Part shown: piece after piece, positions 1-6,332 of the stretch | How positions within the stretch are numbered: position 1 is the first letter of the stretch | How the letters are laid out: each line of letters starts with the position of its first letter | NCBI GenBank assembly: GCA_937895305.1 | Contig: CALAXS010000729.1 | Coordinates: 1 to 7,160 of the forward strand | Source of the DNA: an uncultured bacterium | GTDB lineage: Bacteria; Hydrogenedentota; Hydrogenedentia; Hydrogenedentales; JAEUWI01 | Direction of reading: 5' to 3' | DNA length: 7,160 nucleotides | Program-made: the position numbers and the translations under genes | Notes under the pieces: model-generated | Told to the model about the DNA's origin: nothing | Databases searched by the model: none | What the model saw: only the letters and a program-made list of their open reading frames with translations

Positions 1-882
1 AGCGTGCCGTTCCAAGAACGCTACGATATTTTTGACTAATTCTTCGGGTGCGTCTTCCTGGAGGAAGTGTCCGGCACCTTCAATGACAATATCAGGTTCC
101 CGTTGTGCAGCGGGGATGAGCTTGCGGAACCATTTATCGCCACCCTTGGTAACGGGGTCTTTGTCGGAGAACATGACGAGGGTGGGCTTTTCCCAGGTTG
201 CGTATATTTCACGGGCAGCTTTCATCTTGGGCGCACTGGGGTGTTCTGGTTCGGTGGGGACAAGCCATGGGAATTGGTAGGCACCAGCTTTGTAGGTGTC
301 GTCCGGGAAAGGCGCGCGATAGGCGTCAATGACCGCATCTTCCAATTCGCTGGTGGTAGCCATCTGCATGATGATGCCTAGATCACTTTGTATCATTTGC
401 TCGGACAAGGTGCGCCATTGGTCGAAACCCTCGGGCATTTTATCGTCGCCATTGGGAAGTCCGGTATTCATAATAACCAGCCGATCAAAGCGGTCCGCTT
501 CGTGGGCTGCGAGGGTCAGGCCGAGCAAACCGCCCCAGTCCTGACAGACGAGAGTGATATTGCGCAGGTCCAGTGCTTCAAGAAAGCCCTTGAGCGCGTC
601 GTAGTGAAAGTCAAAGGTGTAGGTGTCCCGGGCATCGGGCTTATCGGATTTCCCAAAGCCGAGGAGATCGGGCGCAATAACGCGTCCGTGTTCCTGCAAT
701 CCTGGAATCATCTTGCGATAGAGATAGGACCAGGAAGGTTCACCGTGCATGCAGAGGATGGGGTTCCCCTCCCCCACGTCCACATAGTGCATGCGTCCGC
801 CGGGGACTTCTGCGTAATTGGGTGCGAAGGGATAGCCGGGTAAATTTTCAAACTGTGTGTCTGGTGTACGGAGATTGCCCAT
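1..882 (-). CDS. Haloalkane dehalogenase, HLD-I type (alpha/beta hydrolase), 3' end cut by window edge
   Basis: Reading leftwards from ATG at 882, 294 codons are open to the window edge with no stop. The family is about 300 residues, so only a few C-terminal residues are missing. Haloalkane dehalogenases hydrolyse a carbon-halogen bond to an alcohol and halide, usually in the cytoplasm. Visible family marks are HGEPSW at 46-51 (oxyanion hole region), QDWGG at 114-118 with nucleophile Asp115, Asp242 in SDKDP as the likely third acid, and His272 in GAGHF as the base. The halide-holding tryptophans would be Trp116 and Trp156. The layout and wording (SYLYRKMIP, GFGKSDKP, LDLRNITLV) resemble Xanthobacter DhlA, the HLD-I prototype, as I recall it. 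GAGGG lies about 8 bases before the ATG. The natural substrate is unknown; other alpha/beta hydrolase activities are possible but less likely given the intact halide site. Confidence 0.9.
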   Translation of the reverse strand, partial: MGNLRTPDTQFENLPGYPFAPNYAEVPGGRMHYVDVGEGNPILCMHGEPSWSYLYRKMIPGLQEHGRVIAPDLLGFGKSDKPDARDTYTFDFHYDALKGFLEALDLRNITLVCQDWGGLLGLTLAAHEADRFDRLVIMNTGLPNGDDKMPEGFDQWRTLSEQMIQSDLGIIMQMATTSELEDAVIDAYRAPFPDDTYKAGAYQFPWLVPTEPEHPSAPKMKAAREIYATWEKPTLVMFSDKDPVTKGGDKWFRKLIPAAQREPDIVIEGAGHFLQEDAPEELVKNIVAFLERHA

Positions 883-971
883 TGTTCTGCCCTCATGGTT
901 GTTATCTGCCGAAAGGAAAGGATACCGGAAATCGGGGGAGGTTTGGAAGGAAAATTTGTAGTATGAGGGGA

Positions 972-1060
972 GGATATTCGGAGTGGTTGGTCGAGGTTCC
1001 ACATTTACTTCATCGTGCAAAAAGAGATTGCCGCGTCGGCGAAGCCTCCTCGCAATGACG
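972..1060 (+). repeat. Diverged copy of the end of the 301-bp composite repeat
   Basis: This stretch lies between the dehalogenase start and the oxidoreductase stop. It is co-linear with 4469-4561 in the convergent spacer. Three blocks match by eye: 974-993 with 4471-4490 (3 differences in 20), 1011-1035 with 4509-4533 (3 differences in 25), and the exact 12-mer CTCGCAATGACG at 1049-1060 and 4550-4561. The right half is a GAGATTGCC...CGCAATGACG palindromic module. The rest of the 883-1149 spacer has no convincing gene; I found no good promoter for the dehalogenase in it. Confidence 0.8.
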
Positions 1061-1111
1061 TGGTGGGTTAGGGTCATTGCACTGACTGGAAGTTGGGATA
1101 CTGTTGGGGAG

Positions 1112-1132
1112 GTCCCCGGTCGAGCCGGGGAC
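1112..1132. repeat. Perfect GC-rich hairpin (REP-like)
   Basis: GTCCCCGG and CCGGGGAC form an 8-bp perfect stem around a 5-base loop (a ninth T-G wobble pair is possible). It sits 18 bases past the stop of the oxidoreductase (read leftwards). No T-run follows on either strand, so it is not a canonical intrinsic terminator. It could still stabilise or end the transcript, or be a dispersed palindromic repeat. It lies 51 bases to the right of the GAGATTGCC module, echoing the module-then-hairpin order of the 301-bp unit. Confidence 0.65.
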
Positions 1133-1149
1133 GACAGGCATTTGAGACC

Positions 1150-2397
1150 TTACATGACGTGAAGCACTTCGGCGCCGCGTCCCTGACTGATGAGGGATTG
1201 ATAGGTCTTGAGGTCTTCTTGTACTTGCGGGTCGGTGAGGTTGAGGGTGACACCGCGTTCAGCAGCCATGTAGCCGGCCTGGCAGAGCTTGGTGATTTCG
1301 AGGCCATATTCAAAGTTAAGCAGGGCGTCTTTGCCTTGCTTGAATGCGTTGCAAGCGTCGATAATTTCATCGGTGTAGCCATAGAGGTCGGCCTCGTTGG
1401 GCTCCACGGTGAGTAGGCCCCGGGTGGCGGTTGATTTTTCCAGGGCGATTTCTGCATCGGCCACAGCTTCGGCCGCTTCGTCGCCAATGAATATCTGTAG
1501 CGCCGATTGTAGTGTGTTCAGTTCGAAGGCGTAGCCGGGTCCGAGGCCGTCCATATAGAGGCGCAGGCCCTGCTTGTCGAACATCCAGGAGTTGGTGAAC
1601 TGTCCTTTAACCCGTTGTCCGGTTTCCGGGTTTTCGAAGGTGACCACGCCGGTGGCAAAGTCTTCGGCGGGTGTTTTACTGTAGTCCACGCCCATCTTCT
1701 CCATGAGCTTTTTCTGGCCCTCTTTGGTGCCCCATTTGAGGAGGGCGGTATCGCAGGATATGGATATGGGCTTGAGGAAGTCGATGGGTTTACCGATAGG
1801 ATTGAGGACGTGCCAGGCCACGGCGATGCTGTGGCAACCCATATCGGAAAGTACGCCCCCACCTTGTTTGGTGGGGTCCCAGAACCAGGGTTCGTGGGGT
1901 CCTGCATGTTCTTCGGCACTGCGGCAGAGGGTGATGGGGCCCATGCTTTTCTGTTGGGGGGCCAGCTGTTGTACAGCGGCGTTGATGCCTTTCATGTGGA
2001 TCTGATTTTCGAAGTAGGCGGTGGGGAGTCCGGCTTCTTTGGCGAGGTCAACCAGTATCTGCCCTTCGGCCACGGTACGGCCCAGAGGCTTCTCGACGAT
2101 GATGCCCTTGAGTTCGGCGCCTTCTTTCACGGCGTCTACGATGGCCTGCATGATTTCGATGCGGGCGAAGTTGGGCGCGAAGATGCAGACGGCATCGACG
2201 TTTTTGCAGAGTTCAGCGATACTGGGTTGAACCGTGCATTCCCCCACGCCGATTTTCTTTGCAAAGGCCTGGAGTTCTTCCGAACCTTTAATGGAGTACA
2301 CACCGCCCAGTTCAATGCCGCGTACGTATTGTAGTGCCCTTGCGTGGAATGTGGAAATAAACCCGGCACCGATGTAACCAACCTGAAATGCAGCCAT
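1150..2397 (-). CDS. Gfo/Idh/MocA-family NAD(P)-dependent oxidoreductase
   Basis: A 415-residue cytoplasmic dehydrogenase of the glucose-fructose oxidoreductase/inositol dehydrogenase family, which oxidises or reduces a hydroxyl of sugars or cyclitols with NAD(P). The N-terminus has the Rossmann fingerprint GYIGAGFIS (residues 7-15). EKPLGR follows at 102-107, with the conserved nucleotide-side lysine (Lys103). GGGVLSDMGCHS at 179-190 carries the DxxxH motif (Asp185, His189) usually involved in catalysis. The C-terminal half is the substrate/oligomer domain. At 415 residues it is somewhat longer than the 330-390 common in the family. The start is ATG at 2397, because AAGGAG lies 7 bases before it. 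The in-frame GTG at 2415 would place that ribosome site inside the gene and is rejected. The divergent neighbour is a sodium symporter. The substrate cannot be told from sequence. Confidence 0.9.
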   Translation of the reverse strand: MAAFQVGYIGAGFISTFHARALQYVRGIELGGVYSIKGSEELQAFAKKIGVGECTVQPSIAELCKNVDAVCIFAPNFARIEIMQAIVDAVKEGAELKGIIVEKPLGRTVAEGQILVDLAKEAGLPTAYFENQIHMKGINAAVQQLAPQQKSMGPITLCRSAEEHAGPHEPWFWDPTKQGGGVLSDMGCHSIAVAWHVLNPIGKPIDFLKPISISCDTALLKWGTKEGQKKLMEKMGVDYSKTPAEDFATGVVTFENPETGQRVKGQFTNSWMFDKQGLRLYMDGLGPGYAFELNTLQSALQIFIGDEAAEAVADAEIALEKSTATRGLLTVEPNEADLYGYTDEIIDACNAFKQGKDALLNFEYGLEITKLCQAGYMAAERGVTLNLTDPQVQEDLKTYQSLISQGRGAEVLHVM

Positions 2398-2404
2398 TAT
2401 AAAA

Positions 2405-2410
2405 CTCCTT
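2405..2410 (-). promoter_or_regulatory. Ribosome binding site fixing the oxidoreductase start
   Basis: AAGGAG on the minus strand, 7 bases before ATG at 2397. It decides against the longer GTG start at 2415. Confidence 0.85.
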
Positions 2411-2467
2411 CTCACTCAAATCTGAAAATTTAAACCTGTTTTCCCCTGTAAAAAACACTCGTCGAAT

Positions 2468-2496
2468 AGTATAGGCATTCTGCGAGGTGCCTACAA
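2468..2496 (-). promoter_or_regulatory. Sigma70-like promoter for the oxidoreductase gene
   Basis: On the minus strand TTGTAG (2496-2491) is followed after 17 bases by TATACT (2473-2468), which matches five of six -10 consensus positions. Transcription would begin near 2461, giving a leader of about 64 bases before the ATG at 2397. The -35 box is only a partial match. Prediction by eye. Confidence 0.55.
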
Positions 2497-2510
2497 GCTT
2501 TTTGCCTTCC

Positions 2511-2539
2511 TTGAAAGTAAGAGGTGAACATGGTACCTT
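2511..2539 (+). promoter_or_regulatory. Possible weak promoter for the symporter gene
   Basis: TTGAAA (2511-2516), a 17-base gap, then TACCTT (2534-2539). The -35 box is good (5/6) and the -10 box poor (3/6, though T, A and the final T are kept). The predicted start near 2546 falls on the 14-bp palindrome. A weak -10 box would fit an activated promoter, but this is speculative. Confidence 0.35.
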
Positions 2540-2545
2540 GGCACG

Positions 2546-2559
2546 TCAACAGGGGTTGA
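2546..2559. promoter_or_regulatory. 14-bp palindrome, candidate operator
   Basis: TCAAC-AGGG-GTTGA has 5-bp perfect arms. It lies at the predicted transcription start of the symporter and just before its AAAGGA ribosome site (2559-2564; ATG at 2575). It could bind a regulator or form a small hairpin in the leader. Part of it, ACAGGGG, also has an inverted match CCCCTGT at 2443-2449 on the oxidoreductase side. Confidence 0.3.
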
Positions 2560-2574
2560 AAGGACGAGAGAAAC

Positions 2575-4188
2575 ATGGAAATTCGTTGGGGCGATTTAGC
2601 GGTAATCGTGGTATATTTCCTGGGTATAACCATGGCAGGCCTTTGGTTTGCCAGGCGTAACAAGAGCACGGAAGATTATTTCCTGGGGGGTCGCAACTTC
2701 CCCGGCTGGGCCATTGGGCTGTCCATGGTGGGCACGTCTATCAGTTCGGTATCGTTTCTTGGTTATCCGGCGGATGCGTATAAGACCACATTTCTGCGGC
2801 TCTTACCCGCCATGACCTTACCACTGGGCGTACTCATCGCATCCATCGTCTTTCTACCCTTTTTCAGGCGGGGCAAGATCACTTCAGCGTATGAATATCT
2901 GGAAGGTCGATTTGGTCCCGGCGCACGTGTTTATGGTGCACTCATCTTTATCACGCAACAGCTGGTCCGCATTGGCATGATCCTCTGGCTCCTCTCGGTA
3001 CTCATATATACATTAACCGGGCTCAGTGTAGAAATGTCCATCATCATCGCCGGGGTCTTTGTTTCTTTCTACACCATCGTGGGTGGTTTTGAAGCTGTTA
3101 TCTGGACGGATGTGGTACAGACCATAGTCCTCTTTGCCGGTGGTGTTTTTGCCCTGGTATTTATTTGCATGAATCTCGATGGTGGCATTATGGAAATCTT
3201 TAAAGTGGGTATGGAGCATAACAAGTTTTCGCTGGCCGAAGGTCTGGTCAATCCGGATACAGGCGTGATGACGGTTAAAGAAAACAAGTGGAATCTGACC
3301 CTTTACGAGAAAACGGCGATGATGCTGCTGATATACGGGCTCTTTAACTGGCTCATGGAATACAGCAGTAACCAGAATATCATTCAACGATATTGCGCAT
3401 CCAAGAGCGCAAAAGAAGCACGCAAGGCCATGTGGGTTTGTGTGGCGGCCAGTATTCCTATCTGGACTTTCTTCATGTTTCTGGGTACAGCACTCTTTGT
3501 CTATTATCAGGCCAATCCAGACCCGGAAGCCTATGCTATGTTGGTGGGGCAGAACGCAGCGGGTGAATCCGTAAAAGCCGAGGGTATTCTTCCTTTCTTC
3601 AGTCTTAAAGTTCTACCCATGGGGATTGCCGGGCTGGTCATGGCGGCGGCTATGGCTGCGGCTATGTCTTCGTTGGATTCCAGTCTCAATGCCATCTCAA
3701 CCGTATTCGTTGTGGATATCTATCGTCGTCATCTGGTGAAGGAAAAGGATGACACCCATTACCTTAAAGTGGCAAAGATCGTTGCTATCATCTGCGCATT
3801 TATTATGTTGGGTGTTGCCATGATTTGGGCGAAATACGATGGGGAAACCTTGCAGGATACGAATACGATTATCGCCTCCATAACCATGGGCGGGTTGTTT
3901 GGGTTGTTCTTCCTCGGTTTCATAACCAAATGGGGCGATGACCGGGCTGTCTTTGGGGGCGTTATTGCAACCGTCTCCTTTAGCCTGTTAATGGTATGCA
4001 AGCAAATGGGGTATTTGGGCTTGAGCGATGATAGCTTCCCGGCCATCGACCAGTACTACACAGGTATTGTGGGTAATGTCATTATGTTCCTGGTGGGCTT
4101 CTTCCTGGGTGGACTGTTCCCAAAGAAGAAGGATCGTGATTTGACGAATCTGACGGTGTGGACGCAGGACAAGGTGCCGCTGGACTAA
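2575..4188 (+). CDS. Sodium:solute symporter (SSS family) permease
   Basis: A 537-residue inner-membrane transporter of the solute:sodium symporter family, which uses the sodium gradient to import sugars, cyclitols, amino acids or organic acids. About 13 hydrophobic helices can be placed, near residues 6-25, 45-65, 76-97, 118-143, 151-170, 179-199, 247-262, 287-310, 348-378, 399-419, 430-450, 458-476 and 495-515. Family marks are STEDYFLGGR (31-40), VGGFEAVIWTDVVQ (169-182), NQNIIQRYCASKSAKEAR (266-283) and SSLDSSLNAIST (365-376). The last lies in the helix that carries the sodium-site serines in family structures. The C-terminus is short and charged, with no fused kinase or regulator. The start has AAAGGA 10 bases upstream and gives a normal N-terminal helix. 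It is divergent from a sugar-type dehydrogenase, so a sugar or cyclitol substrate is a reasonable guess. Length and topology are normal. Confidence 0.92.
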   Translation: MEIRWGDLAVIVVYFLGITMAGLWFARRNKSTEDYFLGGRNFPGWAIGLSMVGTSISSVSFLGYPADAYKTTFLRLLPAMTLPLGVLIASIVFLPFFRRGKITSAYEYLEGRFGPGARVYGALIFITQQLVRIGMILWLLSVLIYTLTGLSVEMSIIIAGVFVSFYTIVGGFEAVIWTDVVQTIVLFAGGVFALVFICMNLDGGIMEIFKVGMEHNKFSLAEGLVNPDTGVMTVKENKWNLTLYEKTAMMLLIYGLFNWLMEYSSNQNIIQRYCASKSAKEARKAMWVCVAASIPIWTFFMFLGTALFVYYQANPDPEAYAMLVGQNAAGESVKAEGILPFFSLKVLPMGIAGLVMAAAMAAAMSSLDSSLNAISTVFVVDIYRRHLVKEKDDTHYLKVAKIVAIICAFIMLGVAMIWAKYDGETLQDTNTIIASITMGGLFGLFFLGFITKWGDDRAVFGGVIATVSFSLLMVCKQMGYLGLSDDSFPAIDQYYTGIVGNVIMFLVGFFLGGLFPKKKDRDLTNLTVWTQDKVPLD

Positions 4189-4327
4189 GGGGCTACCGAC
4201 TGCAAAGGCGATGCGAGCAAGAGATTGCCACGCCTCGCTTACGCTCGTCTCGCAATGACGGGTGAGGGTAGGTCCTTGTTGCATTTGGGAAAGTGTTGTG
4301 TCACAAGAGAATTTATTCATCCTTGTC

Positions 4328-4347
4328 ATTCCCGCGGAGGCGGGAAT
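4328..4347. repeat. REP-like hairpin inside repeat copy 1
   Basis: ATTCCCGC, a 4-base loop GGAG, then GCGGGAAT: a perfect 8-bp stem. An identical hairpin is at 4629-4648 in copy 2. The surrounding GTCATTCCCGC...GCGGGAATCT wording resembles short palindromes scattered in many bacterial genomes (recall, not a search). Confidence 0.75.
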
Positions 4348-4417
4348 CTACGCGTAAACATGCCTAACTCAAGTCGGGAATGAAGTCGTAGGATTTCCAG
4401 TCGAACATACCTGTTTG

Positions 4418-4464
4418 CCGGAGCAGAGCTCCGGGATATGCATTCCCAAGCTGGAGCTTTGGAA
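4418..4464. repeat. Pair of adjacent hairpins inside repeat copy 1
   Basis: CCGGAG-cagag-CTCCGG (4418-4434) is followed by a second inverted repeat at 4443-4464 with arms TTCCCAAGCT and AGCTTTGGAA (one mismatched pair). The same pair recurs at 4719-4765. Neither has a T-run after it. Confidence 0.75.
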
Positions 4465-4521
4465 CGAGTAATATGCGGAGTGGCTGGCCGTTGTTCCCCA
4501 CTATTAGTCATCATGCAAAAT

Positions 4522-4822
4522 GAGATTGCCACGCCTCGCTTACGCTCGTCTCGCAATGACGGCTGAGGGTAGGTCGTTGTTGCATTTGGGAAAGTGTTGT
4601 GTCACAAGAGAATTTATTTATCCTTGTCATTCCCGCGGAGGCGGGAATCTACGCGTAAACATGCCTAACTCAAGTCGGGAATGAAGTCGTAGGATTTCCA
4701 GTCGAACATACCTGTTTGCCGGAGCAGAGCTCCGGGATATGCATTCCCAAGCTGGAGCTTTGGAACGAGTAATATGCGGAGTGGCTGGCCGTTGTTCCCC
4801 ACTATTAGTCATCATGCAAAAT
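4522..4822 (+). repeat. 301-bp composite repeat, copy 2
   Basis: Second tandem copy, directly abutting copy 1 and carrying the same four palindromic modules (each 301 bases further on). It agrees with the partial third copy at the one testable differing site (C at 4563 and at 4864), where copy 1 has G. Confidence 0.92.
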
Positions 4823-4867
4823 GAGATTGCCACGCCTCGCTTACGCTCGTCTCGCAATGACGGCTGA
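4823..4867 (+). repeat. Partial third copy (first 45 bases of the unit)
   Basis: It repeats the GAGATTGCC...CGCAATGACGGCTGA module and then diverges at 4868, 18 bases before the pdxH stop. The array therefore has the form module-core-module-core-module. This is what unequal exchange between two flanking modules would leave. Confidence 0.88.
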
Positions 4868-4885
4868 AGCTGGTCTTTCTTTCAA

Positions 4886-5482
4886 TCAGGGGAACAGGCG
4901 TGTGGTATTCCATGTATCGCCCTGGCGGGTATATTGCACCCGATCATGGAGTCGGTAAGGGGCCTTCAACCAAAACTCGATGCGCTGTGGTTCCAGGCGA
5001 AAGCCGGACCAGAACTCCGGGCGGGGCACTTCGCCAATACCATACTTGGCTGTATATTTTGCGAGTCGTTTTTCCAGCTCAAAACGTTTCTCGTAGGGTT
5101 GGGATTGCTTTGAGGCCCAGGCACCTATCTGGCTTTGCTTGGGGCGTGAGTGGAAATATTCATCGGCTTCTGCGTCTGTTACGGGATGCACTTTACCCTG
5201 TATACGAACCTGCTTGTCCAGATCCATCCAATAAAAACACAAGGCCACATTGGGGTTCGCTGCAAGTTGACGCCCCTTTACACTGGTGAGGTTGGTGTAG
5301 AAGACAAAGCCACCATCATCGACCCCCTTTAGCAACACAGTGCGCGCGTCGGGCATACCGGATTCATCCACCGTTGCCATGATCATGGCAGTGGGTTCCT
5401 TGATCGTATCGCAAGCATCGGCCTCGGCGAGCCACTGCTCAAATAACGTAATTGGATTATCTACCTTGGAAATAGCGGCCAT
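4886..5482 (-). CDS. pdxH: Pyridoxamine 5'-phosphate oxidase
   Basis: A 198-residue flavoprotein that oxidises pyridoxamine or pyridoxine 5'-phosphate to pyridoxal 5'-phosphate with FMN and oxygen, in the cytoplasm. Family marks are RTVLLK (47-52), FVFYTN (59-64), SVKGRQ (67-72), KQVRIQG (90-96), HSRPKQSQIGAWAS (111-124), RPEFWSGFR (154-162), QRIEFW (166-171) and RLHDR (177-181). Arg177 and His179 match the substrate-binding Arg197 and His199 of E. coli PdxH, with a constant offset of 20. The N-terminus is about 20 residues shorter than E. coli's and lacks the mobile segment said to hold Arg14 and Tyr17. The ATG at 5482 is chosen because AAAGGGG lies 6 bases before it. It follows the TIM-barrel gene by 37 bases, probably in one transcript. 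The stop lies 18 bases from the repeat array. Confidence 0.93.
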   Translation of the reverse strand: MAAISKVDNPITLFEQWLAEADACDTIKEPTAMIMATVDESGMPDARTVLLKGVDDGGFVFYTNLTSVKGRQLAANPNVALCFYWMDLDKQVRIQGKVHPVTDAEADEYFHSRPKQSQIGAWASKQSQPYEKRFELEKRLAKYTAKYGIGEVPRPEFWSGFRLEPQRIEFWLKAPYRLHDRVQYTRQGDTWNTTRLFP

Positions 5483-5488
5483 GGTGGA

Positions 5489-5495
5489 CCCCTTT
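5489..5495 (-). promoter_or_regulatory. Ribosome binding site for pdxH
   Basis: AAAGGGG on the minus strand, 6 bases before the ATG at 5482. It supports the short N-terminus, although the frame stays open upstream back to the end of the TIM-barrel gene without another ATG. Confidence 0.7.
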
Positions 5496-5519
5496 AAAGC
5501 AATGACGCAGTGTAAAAAC

Positions 5520-6332
5520 CTATACGAATTGTTTCATGTAGTCCAGGCTTTTGGTCGCAATAGTTTCCGGGCCCAGTTCAAAATTAAAGACTTCCACGGA
5601 GACATAATGCTGATAATCAATATCTTTCAGGGCCTGGAATATGGGAGCAAAGTCCACGTCGCCAAAGCCTGGGCCATCCATATTTTCGTCGTTAGCATGA
5701 TAGTGCTTTAGCCAGGGGGCGCATTCGCGAATCAAGGTTCCGCGATCTTTTTTTTCGAAGGCCATGGCTTTGGTATCAAGAATAAGCTGAAATTTTTCGT
5801 GGTCCACTGCCTTGATGAGGTCCAGAGTCTGCTCCACATTCAGGCAAAAATTCGTCTCCATGTGGGTGAGCTGCTCCATGCAGATGGTCACGCCCTGTGC
5901 TTCACAGGCAGGTAGTGCCTTTTCAAAGACTTCCTGTGCATTATCGAAGGCCTGCTGGTAGCTTACGCCTTCTTCCACATTACGTTGTTTTGGGGATCCA
6001 AAGATGATGACTTCACCCCCCACATCGCCACAAAAATTAACCAGATCGATGAGATACTGTGCAGTAAAATCACGTACAGCTTTGTCCGGGTGGGTCAGAT
6101 GCACCCCTTCCGGCCCCACAAATACCCAGTGAATCCCGAGAATATCCAGGTCAACACGTGCCGCTTCGCGTACAATTTCCTCGCGCTTGGATGTGGGTAT
6201 ATCGGTTACGTATTGCGACAGGGTAAAGGGTGCGATTTCCAAGCCATCGTAGCCCGTCTCCTTCACAAAATCGACCGTTCGCGCTATATCATTCCAGTCT
6301 TTGAAAATTTCACTACAGATACCAAAGTTCAC
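5520..6332 (-). CDS. TIM-barrel sugar phosphate isomerase/epimerase-like protein
   Basis: A 270-residue protein of the xylose isomerase-like TIM-barrel (AP endonuclease 2) superfamily. Members epimerise or isomerise keto-sugars, or dehydrate cyclitols, using a divalent metal. The expected metal ligands are in place: Glu153 in ICMEQLTH, Asp186 in LILDTKA, His212 in HYHANDEN and Glu247 in VSVEVFN. The opening NFGICSEIF and GYDGLEIAPF (28-36) are typical of the first two strands. There is no signal peptide. The start is GTG at 6332, which overlaps the TGA of the upstream cyclase gene by four bases (GTGA). The ribosome site is weak, so coupled translation is likely. The N-terminal wording fits this start; no better ATG exists. 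The substrate is unknown; D-psicose/tagatose-3-epimerase-like and inosose-type activities are both possible. Confidence 0.85.
   Translation of the reverse strand: MNFGICSEIFKDWNDIARTVDFVKETGYDGLEIAPFTLSQYVTDIPTSKREEIVREAARVDLDILGIHWVFVGPEGVHLTHPDKAVRDFTAQYLIDLVNFCGDVGGEVIIFGSPKQRNVEEGVSYQQAFDNAQEVFEKALPACEAQGVTICMEQLTHMETNFCLNVEQTLDLIKAVDHEKFQLILDTKAMAFEKKDRGTLIRECAPWLKHYHANDENMDGPGFGDVDFAPIFQALKDIDYQHYVSVEVFNFELGPETIATKSLDYMKQFV

Larger units (their letters stand above)
4221..4521 (+). repeat. 301-bp composite repeat, copy 1
   Basis: Direct repeat of 4522-4822 at 301-bp period. It differs from copy 2 at only three positions by eye: 4262 (G against C), 4275 (C against G) and 4318 (C against T). 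The last 203 bases are identical. Modules in order: an imperfect GAGATTGCC...CGCAATGACG palindrome (4221-4260); the ATTCCCGC/GCGGGAAT hairpin (4328-4347); the CCGGAG/CTCCGG hairpin (4418-4434); and a 10-pair arm with one mismatch around AAGCT-GG-AGCTT (4443-4464). No transposase or other protein is encoded. Confidence 0.92.
4189..4885. other. Gene-free convergent spacer filled by repeats
   Basis: This 697-bp region lies between the ends of the symporter (plus) and pdxH (minus). Nearly all of it (4221-4867) is a 301-bp repeat in two copies plus a partial third. I see no credible gene. Open frames here, including two identical 76-codon frames on the minus strand, follow the repeat and carry no recognisable protein. 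No hairpin followed by a T-run was found, so transcription from both sides may end in, or be shielded by, the repeat hairpins. Confidence 0.8.

Noticed and set aside
388..843. 151-codon plus-strand open frame and a similar one at 67-381
   Set aside because: Antisense to the dehalogenase, whose catalytic motifs are all on the minus strand.
1615..2334. 239-codon plus-strand open frame
   Set aside because: Antisense shadow of the well-supported Gfo/Idh/MocA gene; low-complexity Gly/Phe composition and no motif.
2398..2415. Longer oxidoreductase start at GTG 2415
   Set aside because: It would place the AAGGAG ribosome site inside the coding region; ATG 2397 has ideal spacing and leads directly into the Rossmann strand.
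4189..4260. Intrinsic terminator after the symporter
   Set aside because: Imperfect inverted repeats are present but no stem is followed by a run of T.
4326..4857. Two identical 76-codon minus-strand open frames (4326-4556 and 4627-4857)
   Set aside because: They lie wholly inside the tandem repeat, are identical because the repeat is, run through palindromes and resemble no protein family.
4221..4867. CRISPR array
   Set aside because: The period is 301 bp, the whole unit is repeated with no unique spacers, and no cas gene is near.
4221..4867. Insertion sequence
   Set aside because: No transposase frame, no clear terminal inverted repeats framing the whole unit, and no target-site duplication that I could identify.
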